A program made the translations under genes and the position numbers. Positions 26,672 to 35,363 of a DNA stretch of 64,000 bases are shown here, in pieces (the first letter of the stretch is position 1; each line of letters begins with the position of its first letter). The notes beneath the pieces were generated by a model that was not told where the DNA came from, did not search any database, and worked only from the letters and a program-made list of their open reading frames with translations. Source of the DNA: G963675935 sp963719005 (lineage in GTDB: Bacteria > Planctomycetota > Planctomycetia > Pirellulales > Thermoguttaceae); the NCBI GenBank assembly GCA_963719005.1, contig CAVRAR010000013.1, positions 128,391-192,390 on the forward strand. Direction: 5' to 3'.

Positions 26672-27673
26672 ATGTTTCTCGGCTACAATACCAACGGCCT
26701 GGCCCATCACGACTTGTTCGACGCGGTCGAGTTATTGGCCGAAATCGGCTATCGCGGCGTGGCGATCACAATCGACCACAATGCCCTGCCGCCAGGGGAC
26801 TGTCCCAATTTTCGCGGGCGCCGCGGCGCAGCCGTGGTCGGCGAAAATGGGACTGTCCCCTTTAGCGACGGCGAAAGCGGCCAGCGGATCGCGCGGCTGC
26901 GGAGCTTGCTCGAAAAGCTCGAGATGCGATCGGTCATCGAGACCGGCGCCCGCTTTCTCTTGGACCCGCGGGCGAAGCACGAGCCGACGCTGCTCTCCGA
27001 ATCGCCGCGCCGCCGCATCGACTTCTACAAGTACGCCGTCGATTGCGCTGCCGAATTGGGCAGCGATTGCGTGTCGATTTGGTCGGGAAAGGGGACTGGT
27101 CCATTTTTCGGCCAAAGAACCAATTCCGCCGGCAAATCGCAGGCCGAAAACATGGACCTGTCCCCCTCGGTGGCGCGCCAACAAGCGATGGACCGTCTGG
27201 TGGCGGGCCTGCGTGAAGTGCTCGATTATGCGGCGACGAAGAACGTCTTGATCGGTTTCGAGCCCGAGCCGGGCATGTTCATCGACACGATGCCGGCGTT
27301 CGAGGAGTTGCTTGGACGGATCGACGCTCCGAACCTGTGCCTGACGCTCGATGTCGGCCATCTACAATGCCAGGGCGAGTTGCCGATCCCCGATGTGATC
27401 CGTCGCTGGGCGGCACGGCTTGTGAACGTACACATCGAGGACATGCGGCGCGGAGTCCACGAGCATTTGATGTTCGGCGAGGGCGAAATCGACTTCCCGC
27501 CCGTGTTGCAGGCGTTGGCCGAAGTCGGCTACGCCGGCGGCGTCTACGTCGAGCTAAGCCGCCACAGTCACGAAGGGCCGGCGGCAGCAATGCATGCGTT
27601 CAAATTCCTGGAGAGTCTCGTGGGGCAATCAGGTGGAAGATCGGGAACACTGATCACTGCCGATCCGCGCTGA
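26672..27673 (+). CDS. eboE: TIM-barrel sugar-phosphate isomerase/epimerase-like protein, EboE-like
   Basis: A 333-residue protein of the xylose-isomerase-like TIM-barrel type. YNTNGLAHHDLFDAVELLAE and GYRGVAITIDHN at the N-terminus, GFEPEPGMFID, LCLTLDVGHL, LVNVHIEDM and the final VYVELSRHSHE supply the expected metal-binding Glu, Asp and His residues. It matches EboE of the ebo cluster. Two palindromic repeats are inserted in frame: residues 42-63 (CPNFRG...NGTVPF) and about 140-165 (GPFFGQ...ENMDLSP). Both lie between conserved barrel elements, so the protein may still fold with two extra loops. Confidence 0.78.
   Translation: MFLGYNTNGLAHHDLFDAVELLAEIGYRGVAITIDHNALPPGDCPNFRGRRGAAVVGENGTVPFSDGESGQRIARLRSLLEKLEMRSVIETGARFLLDPRAKHEPTLLSESPRRRIDFYKYAVDCAAELGSDCVSIWSGKGTGPFFGQRTNSAGKSQAENMDLSPSVARQQAMDRLVAGLREVLDYAATKNVLIGFEPEPGMFIDTMPAFEELLGRIDAPNLCLTLDVGHLQCQGELPIPDVIRRWAARLVNVHIEDMRRGVHEHLMFGEGEIDFPPVLQALAEVGYAGGVYVELSRHSHEGPAAAMHAFKFLESLVGQSGGRSGTLITADPR
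26795..26860. repeat. Palindromic repeat A1, in frame in eboE
   Basis: A 66-bp element with ends GGGGACTGTCCC and GGGACTGTCCCC, adding exactly 22 codons to eboE. Its inner part (GCGGGCGCCGCGGCGCAGCC) is close to copies A5 and A6 at 47902 and 48514. Confidence 0.85.
27091..27165. repeat. Palindromic repeat A2, in frame in eboE
   Basis: 75 bp from GGGGACTGGTCC to GGACCTGTCCCC, 25 codons within eboE. It is more diverged than A1 and has a different interior, so it looks like an older or different subtype. Confidence 0.7.
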
Positions 27674-27776
27674 TGTGGCGAAGGTGTGCCTATTTGAACT
27701 TGAAGGACGAAGAGAATCAGCGAGAATCAGTGCTGATTGGTGTTCCGTTCTGTCTTTCCGAAATGCTATCGCCGCC

Positions 27777-29105
27777 ATGCCCAACCCCGTCATCCTCCTT
27801 TCCATTCCCGCCCTGCGTGAAAAAGACGTCACCGCGATGCCGAAGCTACGGTCGCTGATGGCGGGCGGGGAAATCGCGGAACTTACGCCGGGCTTTCCCT
27901 GCGTCACTTGCCCGGTGCAGGCGGCCATGACCACCGGGCGGCGGCCCGCGGAACATGGCATCGTGGCCAATGGGCTGTATTGGCGCGACAAACACCGTGT
28001 CGAAATGTGGACCGCGCCGAACGACTGCATCGAGCGGCCGCAACTCTGGGATCTGCTCTCGCATCACGGGATCGGCCTCACCTCGGCCGTCTGGTTCCCG
28101 CTGCACAGCAAGGGCTGCGAGGCGGATTACGTCTGCACGCCCGCCCCGATTCACAATCCCGACGGCTCCGAGTCGCTCTGGTGCTACACGCGGCCGATGG
28201 AACTCTACGGCCAACTGCGCGACGCGCTGGGCCACTTCCCGCTGGTGAACTACTGGGGGCCGATGGCGGGCATCAAGTCGAGCGCGTGGATCGCCGACTC
28301 GGCGGTGATCGCCGCGCGGCAGTGGCAGCCCGACTTCTTCTATATCTACCTACCGCAACTCGATTACGCCGCCCAGCGGACCGGGCCCGACGGCGCGGCC
28401 GCCGCCGGCAGCGTCGCCGAACTGGACGAGGTGATCGGCCGGCTCACCGAAGGGATGCGCCAAGCCTACGACGACGATTTGCTGTGGATCGTCGCCGGCG
28501 AGTACGCCATTACGCCCGTCGATCACGTCAGCTATCCGAACCGCATCCTGCGGGAAGCGGGCCTGTTGGCGGTCCGGGAGACCGACGACGGCGAACTGCT
28601 CGATTTCGAGCGGAGCCGGGCGTTCGCGATGGTCGATCACCAGGCGTCGCACGTCTTCGTGGCCGACGGCGACCAGCAGCTCGCCCGGCGGGTGGCCGAC
28701 GTCTTCCGCGGCCGGCAGGGCATCGCCGAAGTGCTCGCCGGCACGCAGCGCGGCCGGTATCAGCTCGAACACGCCCGCAGCGGCGAGGTCATTCTCATTT
28801 CCTCGCCCGGAAGTTGGCAGGCGTATTATTGGTGGCTCGCCGACGATCGCGCCGCCGGGCTTGCACGCACGGTCGATATCCACCGCAAGCCGGGCTACGA
28901 TCCGGTGGAGTTGTTCTTCGATCCGGCCACAAAGAGCATCCCGCTCGACGCCGCATTGGTGAAGGGTTCGCACGGCGCCCCGGCGCTCGACCGCTCGCAA
29001 CGGACCGTGCTGCTAGCCTCCGAGCCGACGCTATTCCCGATGGGACCGCTTGATGACACCGACGTGTTCGGCATCGTGCTGAAGCACTTCGGCTTGCAAG
29101 GGTAG
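27777..29105 (+). CDS. eboF: Type I phosphodiesterase/nucleotide pyrophosphatase family protein, EboF-like
   Basis: A 442-residue alkaline-phosphatase-superfamily protein. ATG 27777 (MPNPVILLSIPALREK) is chosen as the family start. PGFPCVTCPVQAAMTTGRRP contains the nucleophile region (Thr/Cys), HGIVANG follows, and DFFYIYLPQLDYAAQRTGPD plus VDHVSYPN and VDHQASHVFV supply later metal ligands. These enzymes cleave phosphodiester or pyrophosphate bonds. The protein matches EboF and follows the EboE gene by about 100 bp on the same strand. Full length, with no repeat inside. Confidence 0.8.
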   Translation: MPNPVILLSIPALREKDVTAMPKLRSLMAGGEIAELTPGFPCVTCPVQAAMTTGRRPAEHGIVANGLYWRDKHRVEMWTAPNDCIERPQLWDLLSHHGIGLTSAVWFPLHSKGCEADYVCTPAPIHNPDGSESLWCYTRPMELYGQLRDALGHFPLVNYWGPMAGIKSSAWIADSAVIAARQWQPDFFYIYLPQLDYAAQRTGPDGAAAAGSVAELDEVIGRLTEGMRQAYDDDLLWIVAGEYAITPVDHVSYPNRILREAGLLAVRETDDGELLDFERSRAFAMVDHQASHVFVADGDQQLARRVADVFRGRQGIAEVLAGTQRGRYQLEHARSGEVILISSPGSWQAYYWWLADDRAAGLARTVDIHRKPGYDPVELFFDPATKSIPLDAALVKGSHGAPALDRSQRTVLLASEPTLFPMGPLDDTDVFGIVLKHFGLQG

Positions 29106-29125
29106 AAGGGGACGCGGGTGTCACG

Positions 29126-29193
29126 GTGGGGCAGACATTCTTGTCTGCCGAAAGAAATGCGGCATAATTGGCAGACAGGAGTGTCTGCCCCAC
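29126..29193. repeat. Palindromic repeat C1 (GTGGGGCAGACA type)
   Basis: GTGGGGCAGACATTC on the left and GTCTGCCCCAC on the right, with an inner TGTCTGCC/GGCAGACA pair. A close copy is at 58055-58123. It lies between two convergent genes. Confidence 0.75.
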
Positions 29194-29196
29194 CAG

Positions 29197-29898
29197 TTAC
29201 TTCTCCGGTGCCGATTTTTTCAGCCGCTCGCTTGCGTCGGCCGTCAATCGGTCGAGAAACGCCTGTGAATCGAAGTACTCTTGCGCGATGAGACTTGCGG
29301 TCATCCCCTTCAAGATCACTCTCATTTGCTCGGCGGCCTTGATCATTTTCTTGTAGTCCGCGGCGGTCGGAGTGTTCAAGCCCTTCGAGTTGCGGCGATA
29401 GGGGGCCTCGATCAGCGCCCGCTGTTCGGCGAACGGCGGGGCTTGCAGCAGGGGCGGCCAATTGACGACGTCGGTGGCGGCCTTGGGCGCGGAGGCCGAT
29501 GAGACGCCGGCCGTCATGGCCGCCAATTGCGCCACCTGCTGCCGCTCGGCAAGCTGTTGCTGCTGGACTTGCAGCCACCAATCGCGGTCCGCTTGTTGCT
29601 GGCCGTAGATCTGGTCGGAGCGCCGCTGGGCTTCGGCCGACATCGCGTCGCGGATGCCGTCTTGCCGCGCGGCCGCTTGCATCGCGGCGATCTGCTGGCC
29701 CAGCAAACGTTCCGACTGGCCGATGTAGCGTCTGCCGTTCCACCCGACATTCAGCGCGTAGATGATACCGAAGCCATAGCCGTAGCCGTCGTAATAGCCG
29801 GGGTAATGGTGGTATCCCGGCCACGACTGCGCCGGCAGCACCGTGGCCGATGTCCCAAACCACACTGCCAGGGCGACTATCAGCCCGCTGTGTCGCAT
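29197..29898 (-). CDS. Secreted protein of unknown function
   Basis: A 233-residue protein with an N-terminal signal peptide (MRHSGLIVALAVWFGTSATV, cleavage near LPAQS). A Tyr/Gly-rich patch (YHHYPGYYDGYGYGFG) follows, then a Gln-rich helical region (QQQADRDWWLQVQQQQLAER) and a helical C-terminus. No known domain. It lies between the EboF and EboB genes on the EboB strand. It is not a known ebo protein, but its place in the cluster makes it a candidate partner. Confidence 0.6.
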   Translation of the reverse strand: MRHSGLIVALAVWFGTSATVLPAQSWPGYHHYPGYYDGYGYGFGIIYALNVGWNGRRYIGQSERLLGQQIAAMQAAARQDGIRDAMSAEAQRRSDQIYGQQQADRDWWLQVQQQQLAERQQVAQLAAMTAGVSSASAPKAATDVVNWPPLLQAPPFAEQRALIEAPYRRNSKGLNTPTAADYKKMIKAAEQMRVILKGMTASLIAQEYFDSQAFLDRLTADASERLKKSAPEK

Positions 29899-29942
29899 TG
29901 CTGCAACTCCTCAAAGTGCTCTAAATAGACTTGCGTGATCCT

Positions 29943-30021
29943 GGGAAAAAGGGGACAGGTCCAATTTGCCGGAACGGCCCGGAGGGTGCTCCGCACAAAT
30001 TGGACCTGTCCCCTTTTTCCC
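29943..30021. repeat. Palindromic repeat B1 (GGGGACAGGTCC type)
   Basis: 79 bp: GGGAAAAAGGGGACAGGTCC on one side and its complement on the other, with an asymmetric centre (CGGAACGGCCCGGAGGGTGC). Two other copies at 44874 and 51639 carry the centre in the opposite orientation. Intergenic. Confidence 0.85.
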
Positions 30022-30222
30022 TCCAAGGAAGTCTAGCCCGCACCTTGAACGACGCAAGGAGCGGTGGCAACGGCATTTCTCGCCAATCCGTGCGTCTGCT
30101 GTATTTTATCGTCGCAGCCGAACGCGGCCGACGCCGGAAAGTGGGGCAGGCGCGCAGCCAAGGGGTCTGACGACTGTATGGGGGGTGATGGAACGACGTC
30201 GATGGCTCGCCGATCCCGGCAA

Positions 30223-30267
30223 AGGGGACAGTCCCATTTTCGCTGACACGAAAGTTGGGACAGTCCC
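30223..30267. repeat. Palindromic repeat A3, intergenic
   Basis: GGGGACAGTCCCATTTTCGC followed by a 10-base loop and the complementary GGGACAGTCCCC. A short member of the A family, upstream (3' side) of the EboB gene. Confidence 0.75.
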
Positions 30268-30280
30268 CCACCGCACCACC

Positions 30281-31099
30281 CTAAACGTGATCCGGCGGCG
30301 TGAACTTGAAGCTGCGGCTCTGGTTCATCAGTGCCAGCGGGTTTTCGTAGACGACGCGACGGATCAAGGAGGCAGGGTGTCCGCGGCGGCGCATCGCCAG
30401 CATGAACGTGGGCACGGCCATCGGATCGGACGGTCCCCAATCGGCCGACGAAGTGACAAGGATCCGTTCGGGGCCGTAGATTTCGATCATATCGACCGCC
30501 CGCTCCGCCGTCATCTTGGTCGTTGGGTAGAGCGTCAGCCCCGCCCAGTAGCCCTCGTCGAGCACCAGCCGAATCGTGTGCTCCTCGCAATGGTCGATCC
30601 AGACGCGATTGTGGTCAACGCGGCGGTCGGCCCGCAGCATGTCGAGGATCATCCGGGTGCCGCGGTACTTCTCTTCCAGGTGCGGCGTGTGGAAGAGGAG
30701 TTGTTCGTCGCGCTGCATTGCCAGTTCGATGAGATTCAACAGCGTGGTGACCTCGTTTTTCGTGCACTTGTTCAGCCCGATCTCGCCGATGCCCAACACG
30801 TCGGGCTTGTCGAGAAACTCGGGCAGCAGGGCGATGACCTCGCGTGCCAGCGCGACGTTCTCGGCCTCCTTGGCGTTCATGCCGAGCCAGGCATAATGGC
30901 GGATTCCGTAGTTCGCCGTGCGCCGCGGCTCCCACTCGGTAAGCTGGCGGAAATAGTCGTAGAAGCTGGCGGCGGCGGTGCGGTCGTAGCCCATCCAGAA
31001 CGAAGGCTCGCCGACGGCCAGGCAGCCCGCCCGGGCCAGGGCCTCGATGTCGTCGGTGGTCCGCGACGCGATGTGGATGTGGGGATCGAAAAAGTGCAT
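30281..31099 (-). CDS. eboB: TatD-family metal-dependent hydrolase, EboB-like
   Basis: A 272-residue amidohydrolase-fold protein. Metal ligands are seen in FDPHIHI (HxH), GIGEIGLNK (Glu), LLFHTPHLEE (His), VWIDHCEEH (His) and TSSADWGPSDP (final Asp). It matches the TatD-like EboB of the ebo gene set. It is on the opposite strand from the EboC, EboE and EboF genes, which are separated from it by an unknown secreted-protein gene and two palindromic repeats, so the ancestral operon may have been split by local inversion. EboA and EboD genes were not found in the window. Confidence 0.8.
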   Translation of the reverse strand: MHFFDPHIHIASRTTDDIEALARAGCLAVGEPSFWMGYDRTAAASFYDYFRQLTEWEPRRTANYGIRHYAWLGMNAKEAENVALAREVIALLPEFLDKPDVLGIGEIGLNKCTKNEVTTLLNLIELAMQRDEQLLFHTPHLEEKYRGTRMILDMLRADRRVDHNRVWIDHCEEHTIRLVLDEGYWAGLTLYPTTKMTAERAVDMIEIYGPERILVTSSADWGPSDPMAVPTFMLAMRRRGHPASLIRRVVYENPLALMNQSRSFKFTPPDHV

Positions 31100-31105
31100 G
31101 GTCGG

Positions 31106-31216
31106 TAGTAAGAGATTAGGGGGCTAGGGGTCAGGGGCTAGGGATCAGAGATTGGAGATTCCAATCCCTAGTCTCTAGCCCCTAGTCCCTAGCCCCTGAT
31201 CCCTAATCCCTAGTCC
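31106..31216. repeat. CCCTAG-type simple repeat, inverted pair
   Basis: Runs of GGGGCTAGGGGTCAGGGGCTAGGG and then CCCTAGTCTCTAGCCCCTAG form a foldback. They provide the last residues of the minus-strand gene that ends at 31175. Similar runs are at 41904-41962, 58468-58505 and 59139-59176. Confidence 0.6.
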
Positions 31217-31435
31217 CTCCTCAGAAAACACCATCTGCACCCGTTCGGCGCGATTGGCGCCGTCGCCGGCGAGGATTTCGAGACTGCGGCGAATCTGCGC
31301 GGATCGCGGGTCGCCGGCGGCGGAGTCTTTCGCCCGGTCGATCCGGTCCAGCGCGGCGGCAAGTTCGATGAGCCGACAACGAATGCCCAAGAACTCGCGA
31401 TCCAAGGAAACAGGAGCGGCGATTGAAGCCGGCAT
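31175..31435 (-). CDS. Small helical hypothetical protein
   Basis: An 86-residue protein with a perfect AAGGAGG ribosome site 8 bases before the ATG at 31435. The sequence (LDREFLGIRCRLIELAAALD, RIDRAKDSAAGDPRSAQIRR) is helical and charged. The last ~14 residues (GLGIRDQGLGTRG) are translated from the CCCTAG-type repeat, so the original stop has been replaced by repeat sequence. Family not recognised; several planctomycete genomes have similar short helical proteins. Confidence 0.6.
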   Translation of the reverse strand: MPASIAAPVSLDREFLGIRCRLIELAAALDRIDRAKDSAAGDPRSAQIRRSLEILAGDGANRAERVQMVFSEEGLGIRDQGLGTRG

Positions 31436-31489
31436 GGCGATGACCTCCTTACCAAAACACCCGACGACTGGTTCACATTCCTCACCGCG

Positions 31490-31566
31490 GTGTGCCACTG
31501 CTTGGAACAAGCAGTGCCAGGGCCGCAAATTACGCGCGGCACGGCTTCTACGAAGCAGTGGCACAC
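31490..31566. repeat. Palindromic repeat (GTGTGCCACTGCTT type)
   Basis: GTGTGCCACTGCTT at 31490-31503 and AAGCAGTGGCACAC at 31553-31566 are perfect 14-bp inverted arms with a further inner pair (AAGCAGTGCCA). It overlaps the end of the 489-residue gene and supplies its stop codon. Confidence 0.75.
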
Positions 31567-33017
31567 GATTCGTCAATTCCCCATGAGGAAAAATGCGAAC
31601 TAGTACGCACTGGCCGGCGCCTTGGGCGGTTGACGTTTTTGAACAAGTCGGTGACGTCGCTGGAGGACTTCCTCACCACGCCTTCATCGGGCTTGGCGCG
31701 GAAATCCTTGGGATTGGCGCCGTGTCCGTAGCGGATGACGGGCGACATGTTCTTCCAGCCCATTCGTTGCAGCAGTTCAGTCAATTGCATCTTTTCGAGG
31801 CGAAGCTGGTCGGCGTCGTGCTGGATCTTGGTGAAGGCCTCGCGCTGGGCGGTACTGCTCGTTTCGGTCGGCGCGTCGCCGTTAATCAGGCAACTTGTGT
31901 TGACGTTGATCTGCCCGACGATCTTGCCGGCATCGGTGATGTAGCAATCGACCACGCCACCGTTGATGGCGATGATATTCAGCACCATCTGCAAGTCGCT
32001 GCGGCCGTCGCCGTCGAGGTCCATCAGGCCGGCCAGCGCGAGGTGCCGCTTCTCGCCGGGGCTCCAAAGCGGCGTATAAAGCTTGTCGCCGGGGACGATC
32101 GGATTGCCGGGATCGTCGTCGACGACGCGGGCTTCGGACAGGTGGTCGCCGAGGATCTGCGTGACCTCGATCTTGGCCTTCTTCGCGGCCTTATCCGTCA
32201 GGCTGGTCACGTCGGGCGGAAAGACGCTGAAGCTGACCTGCCGGGTCAGCGAATCGGCCCGGCCAAGATTGATCCACACCGCGGAATTGCGCTGGTTGAC
32301 CCAGGTGATTTCGCCGCTCGGAGTGCCGACCTTTTCCGACGTGTATCCCTTGATGATGTCCCCTTGATCGGAGACGCGGCCTCTGAGCTTTTCGATGACG
32401 ACTTTGGTGGCTTGCTCGTCGGCCTTGGCCTTGTCGCGGACATCGTTGATCTCTTTGTGGGTGGCGACCAAATCTCCTTGCAGCTTCTCTCCCTCGTCGT
32501 TCTTACGTCTGAGTTCGCCCTGGAACTTGGCCTGCTCGCCGGCCAGGTCGTCGTTGGCCTTGTTGCGCTCGTTCTTGTATTGTTCGAGTTGCACGTCCTT
32601 GGCTTTCAACCGCGTCTCATACTCGTCCTTAACCTTGGGAATCTCGGCTTTGGCGGCGTCCAACTCGGCGTTCTTCTCGTCGATCGTCTTCTTCATCATG
32701 TCGAGCAGAGGACGATAGAATTGAGACTTCTCGGGATAGCCGGCGCCGTATTTCTTCATGTCGTCGCCGAACTGTGTGGCGATCTGGTCGACCTGTTCCG
32801 TATCGGCCGCCCCGATTAATTTCTTCAGATCCTTGATGTTTCGCTCGAAATTCGTGGCGTCATTTTGGGCTTTGGCCCCCGCGGTCAAAGCGACCTCCTT
32901 GGCCTTGAATTCATCGGAATACGACTTGAAGCCCAGGTAGGTCGTCACGCTAAGCACGATCGTCGCCATGACGAAGAGAATCAGGGCGATCTGAAGACCT
33001 TGGTTTTCGCGGGCCAT
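31548..33017 (-). CDS. Membrane-anchored coiled-coil protein of unknown function
   Basis: A 489-residue protein. An N-terminal transmembrane helix (LQIALILFVMATIVLSVTTY, residues about 8-28) is followed by a long coiled coil (about 35-205, rich in Lys, Glu, Asp, Gln). A beta-rich globular domain comes next (TPSGEITWVNQRNSAVWINL; GLMDLDGDGRSDLQMVLNII). This resembles membrane-anchored scaffold proteins conserved in planctomycetes. The final ~20 residues (TSSHFSSWGIDESCATAS) come from a palindromic repeat, so the natural C-terminus has been altered. No enzymatic motif. Confidence 0.65.
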   Translation of the reverse strand: MARENQGLQIALILFVMATIVLSVTTYLGFKSYSDEFKAKEVALTAGAKAQNDATNFERNIKDLKKLIGAADTEQVDQIATQFGDDMKKYGAGYPEKSQFYRPLLDMMKKTIDEKNAELDAAKAEIPKVKDEYETRLKAKDVQLEQYKNERNKANDDLAGEQAKFQGELRRKNDEGEKLQGDLVATHKEINDVRDKAKADEQATKVVIEKLRGRVSDQGDIIKGYTSEKVGTPSGEITWVNQRNSAVWINLGRADSLTRQVSFSVFPPDVTSLTDKAAKKAKIEVTQILGDHLSEARVVDDDPGNPIVPGDKLYTPLWSPGEKRHLALAGLMDLDGDGRSDLQMVLNIIAINGGVVDCYITDAGKIVGQINVNTSCLINGDAPTETSSTAQREAFTKIQHDADQLRLEKMQLTELLQRMGWKNMSPVIRYGHGANPKDFRAKPDEGVVRKSSSDVTDLFKNVNRPRRRPVRTSSHFSSWGIDESCATAS

Positions 33018-33486
33018 GACTGAATTGCTCCTGAACGGCTACAGCACCAAGCCGCGGCAAGCGGCGGCAGTGAGATCGCCTCTTCTCGTAGTTTTTCCGA
33101 TGGTTCGTTCCGTAAAACCTCCGCGGAAAGGGGGACTCTCCGCGTCCGCGTCCATGCCAGCATTGTACTTAACCCAGTTTATGGTGTCAACGAAACGCCA
33201 CCGAACGGCACAAGCCATCAACTCGAGCGCCAACCATACCCCCCCTTCGGCTGAGGAAACCAGAGTGGCAGTGACAACCTGACACTGTAATCCCTCGTCT
33301 AACTCGGAGCCAACGGCGACGGCGTTTGGAGGGCGGGTGAAACGCCGGCTTCCAAGCCGCAGACTGCCGAATCGTCGCCGTTGGCTCCGGGTTAAACGAA
33401 GTGGTTGCGTCCGGCTATGATGAAGCGCACAATGAAGCGATTGATCCTTCCCACCAGGTTACGCTCAGAACCGTTAGGAGAAAGCC
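33018..33486. other. Intergenic region with a long hairpin
   Basis: A gap of about 470 bp between divergent genes. GGAGCCAACGGCGACG (33306-33321) pairs perfectly with CGTCGCCGTTGGCTCC (33373-33388), with an inner GGCGTTT/AAACGCC pair, making one more intergenic palindrome. The promoters of both neighbours should lie on either side. Confidence 0.6.
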
Positions 33487-35331
33487 ATGCAGGCAGCCAA
33501 GCCTTTTCGCGGCATTTTCGTTGCCGCCGTCGTATTCGCCATGTTCGTCCCCGAGTTATTGAACGCCGCGGAGCCCGACGGCTTGCCCGCGGAGAGCAAG
33601 CAACAGCGCGACCGGCGGATGGCCTGGTGGCGCGAGGCGCGGTTCGGAATGTTCATCCACTGGGGGCTGTACGCCGTGCCCGCCGGCACCTGGAACGGCA
33701 AACAAATCGGCGGCATCGGCGAGTGGATCATGAACAGCGCCAAGATCCCCGTGGCCGACTACCAGAAGCTGACCGCGAAGTTTAATCCGGTGAAGTTCGA
33801 CGCCGACGCATGGGTGAAGGTGGCCAAGGATGCGGGCATGAAGTACATCGTAATCACGTCGAAGCATCACGACGGCTTCGCCATGTTCCACTCGAAGGCG
33901 AGCCCCTACAACATCTACGACGCCACGCCGTTCCATCGCGACCCGCTCGCAGAACTGGCCGCGGCCTGCAAGAAACAGGGAATTCGGCTGGGGTTCTACT
34001 ATTCGCAGGCGCAGGACTGGCATCATCCCGGCGGGGCCGCCTGGGGAGGGCATTGGGACAAAGCTCAGGACGGCGACATGACCGAGTATATTCGCAAGAT
34101 CGCCGTTCCCGAAGTACGCGAGATTCTCAGCAACTACGGGCCGGTAGCGGTGCTCTGGTGGGACACCCCCTGCGACATGACGAAGGAGCGAGCCGACATG
34201 CTCGTTCCGCTGTTGAAGCTCCAGCCGGGCATCATCACCAACGACCGTCTGGGCGTCTACCCGGGCGACACCAATACGCCCGAGCAAGAAATCCCGGCCA
34301 CCGGCTTTCCTGGCGGCCGCGATTGGGAAACCTGCATGACCATGAACGACACTTGGGGCTTCAAGTCGTACGACCATAACTGGAAATCGACCGAAATGCT
34401 GCTGCACAACCTGATCGACATCGCCAGCAAAGGCGGCAACTACTTGCTGAACGTCGGGCCAACGTCCGAAGGCTTGATCCCCGGGCCGAGCATCGAACGC
34501 CTCAAGCAGGTCGGTCAGTGGATGAAGGTGAACGGCGAAGCCATTTACGGCAGCAGCGCGAGCCCCTTCAAAACACTGCCCTGGGGCCGCTGCACGCGGA
34601 AACCCGGCAAACTCTACCTGCACGTCTTCGATTGGCCGAAGGACGGTGGACTGACGGTTCCTGGATTGAAGAACAAGGTCAAACAAGCATACATGCTGGC
34701 CGACGCCGAGGAGAACGCGCGAGCTCAACTCCTTGAGGTCGCGCAATCCGACGACGGCGTAACGATCAAGCTGCCGGCCGCCGCCCCCGACAAGATCGCC
34801 TCCGTCGTGGTGCTGGAAATCGAGGGCAAACCAGACGTAGCTCCGTACGCATTGACGCAAGCCGCCGATGGCAGCATCAATCTGCCTGCCGAGGAGGCCG
34901 TCATCCACGGCAAAACCGCGAAATGTCAGGCCGGAAATGGCCCTCAAAACATCGGCTATTGGACCGACAAGAACGACTGGGTGAGTTGGGATTTTCGAGT
35001 GAAGACGCCCGGCAAGTTCGAAGTGGAAATCACGTTGGCATGCGACGCCAGCACGCCCGACAGCGAGTATACCGTCACGGTGGCGGGTAAGCCGACCGAA
35101 GTGTGCGACCGCCAGAAGGATGCGATCGAGATCAGTATGGAGGTGACAGAGCAGACGCTTAAGGGCAAGGTGGAGAGCACGGGCGATTGGAACAAGTTTG
35201 TCACTCGAAAGTTGGGAACGGTCACACTGTCGCAAGCCGGCCGCTACACCCTTTCGGTCAAGCCCACCGCCATGCCGCATTATGCCGTGATGAATCTCGA
35301 ATCGGTGACGTTGAAGCCGGTCAAGAAGTAG
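33487..35331 (+). CDS. Secreted alpha-L-fucosidase, GH29
   Basis: A 614-residue glycoside hydrolase that releases alpha-linked L-fucose from glycans. Signal peptide at residues 1-27. The catalytic barrel shows ARFGMFIHWGLYAVPAGTWN, KYIVITSKHHDGFAMFHSK and the nucleophile-containing VAVLWWDTPCD. NYLLNVGPTSEGLIP marks the end of the barrel. The C-terminal 180 residues form a beta-sandwich with a galactose-binding-like part. GGAG precedes the ATG. Planctomycetes often carry many such enzymes for algal polysaccharides. Full length and intact; polA follows after about 30 bp. Confidence 0.9.
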   Translation: MQAAKPFRGIFVAAVVFAMFVPELLNAAEPDGLPAESKQQRDRRMAWWREARFGMFIHWGLYAVPAGTWNGKQIGGIGEWIMNSAKIPVADYQKLTAKFNPVKFDADAWVKVAKDAGMKYIVITSKHHDGFAMFHSKASPYNIYDATPFHRDPLAELAAACKKQGIRLGFYYSQAQDWHHPGGAAWGGHWDKAQDGDMTEYIRKIAVPEVREILSNYGPVAVLWWDTPCDMTKERADMLVPLLKLQPGIITNDRLGVYPGDTNTPEQEIPATGFPGGRDWETCMTMNDTWGFKSYDHNWKSTEMLLHNLIDIASKGGNYLLNVGPTSEGLIPGPSIERLKQVGQWMKVNGEAIYGSSASPFKTLPWGRCTRKPGKLYLHVFDWPKDGGLTVPGLKNKVKQAYMLADAEENARAQLLEVAQSDDGVTIKLPAAAPDKIASVVVLEIEGKPDVAPYALTQAADGSINLPAEEAVIHGKTAKCQAGNGPQNIGYWTDKNDWVSWDFRVKTPGKFEVEITLACDASTPDSEYTVTVAGKPTEVCDRQKDAIEISMEVTEQTLKGKVESTGDWNKFVTRKLGTVTLSQAGRYTLSVKPTAMPHYAVMNLESVTLKPVKK

Positions 35332-35363
35332 AGTATCGAAGTGACGAAGACACGGTGAATTGC

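Noticed and set aside
33556..35280. Long open frame antisense to the fucosidase gene
   Set aside because: Mirror of a well-supported GH29 gene; no motif or ribosome site.
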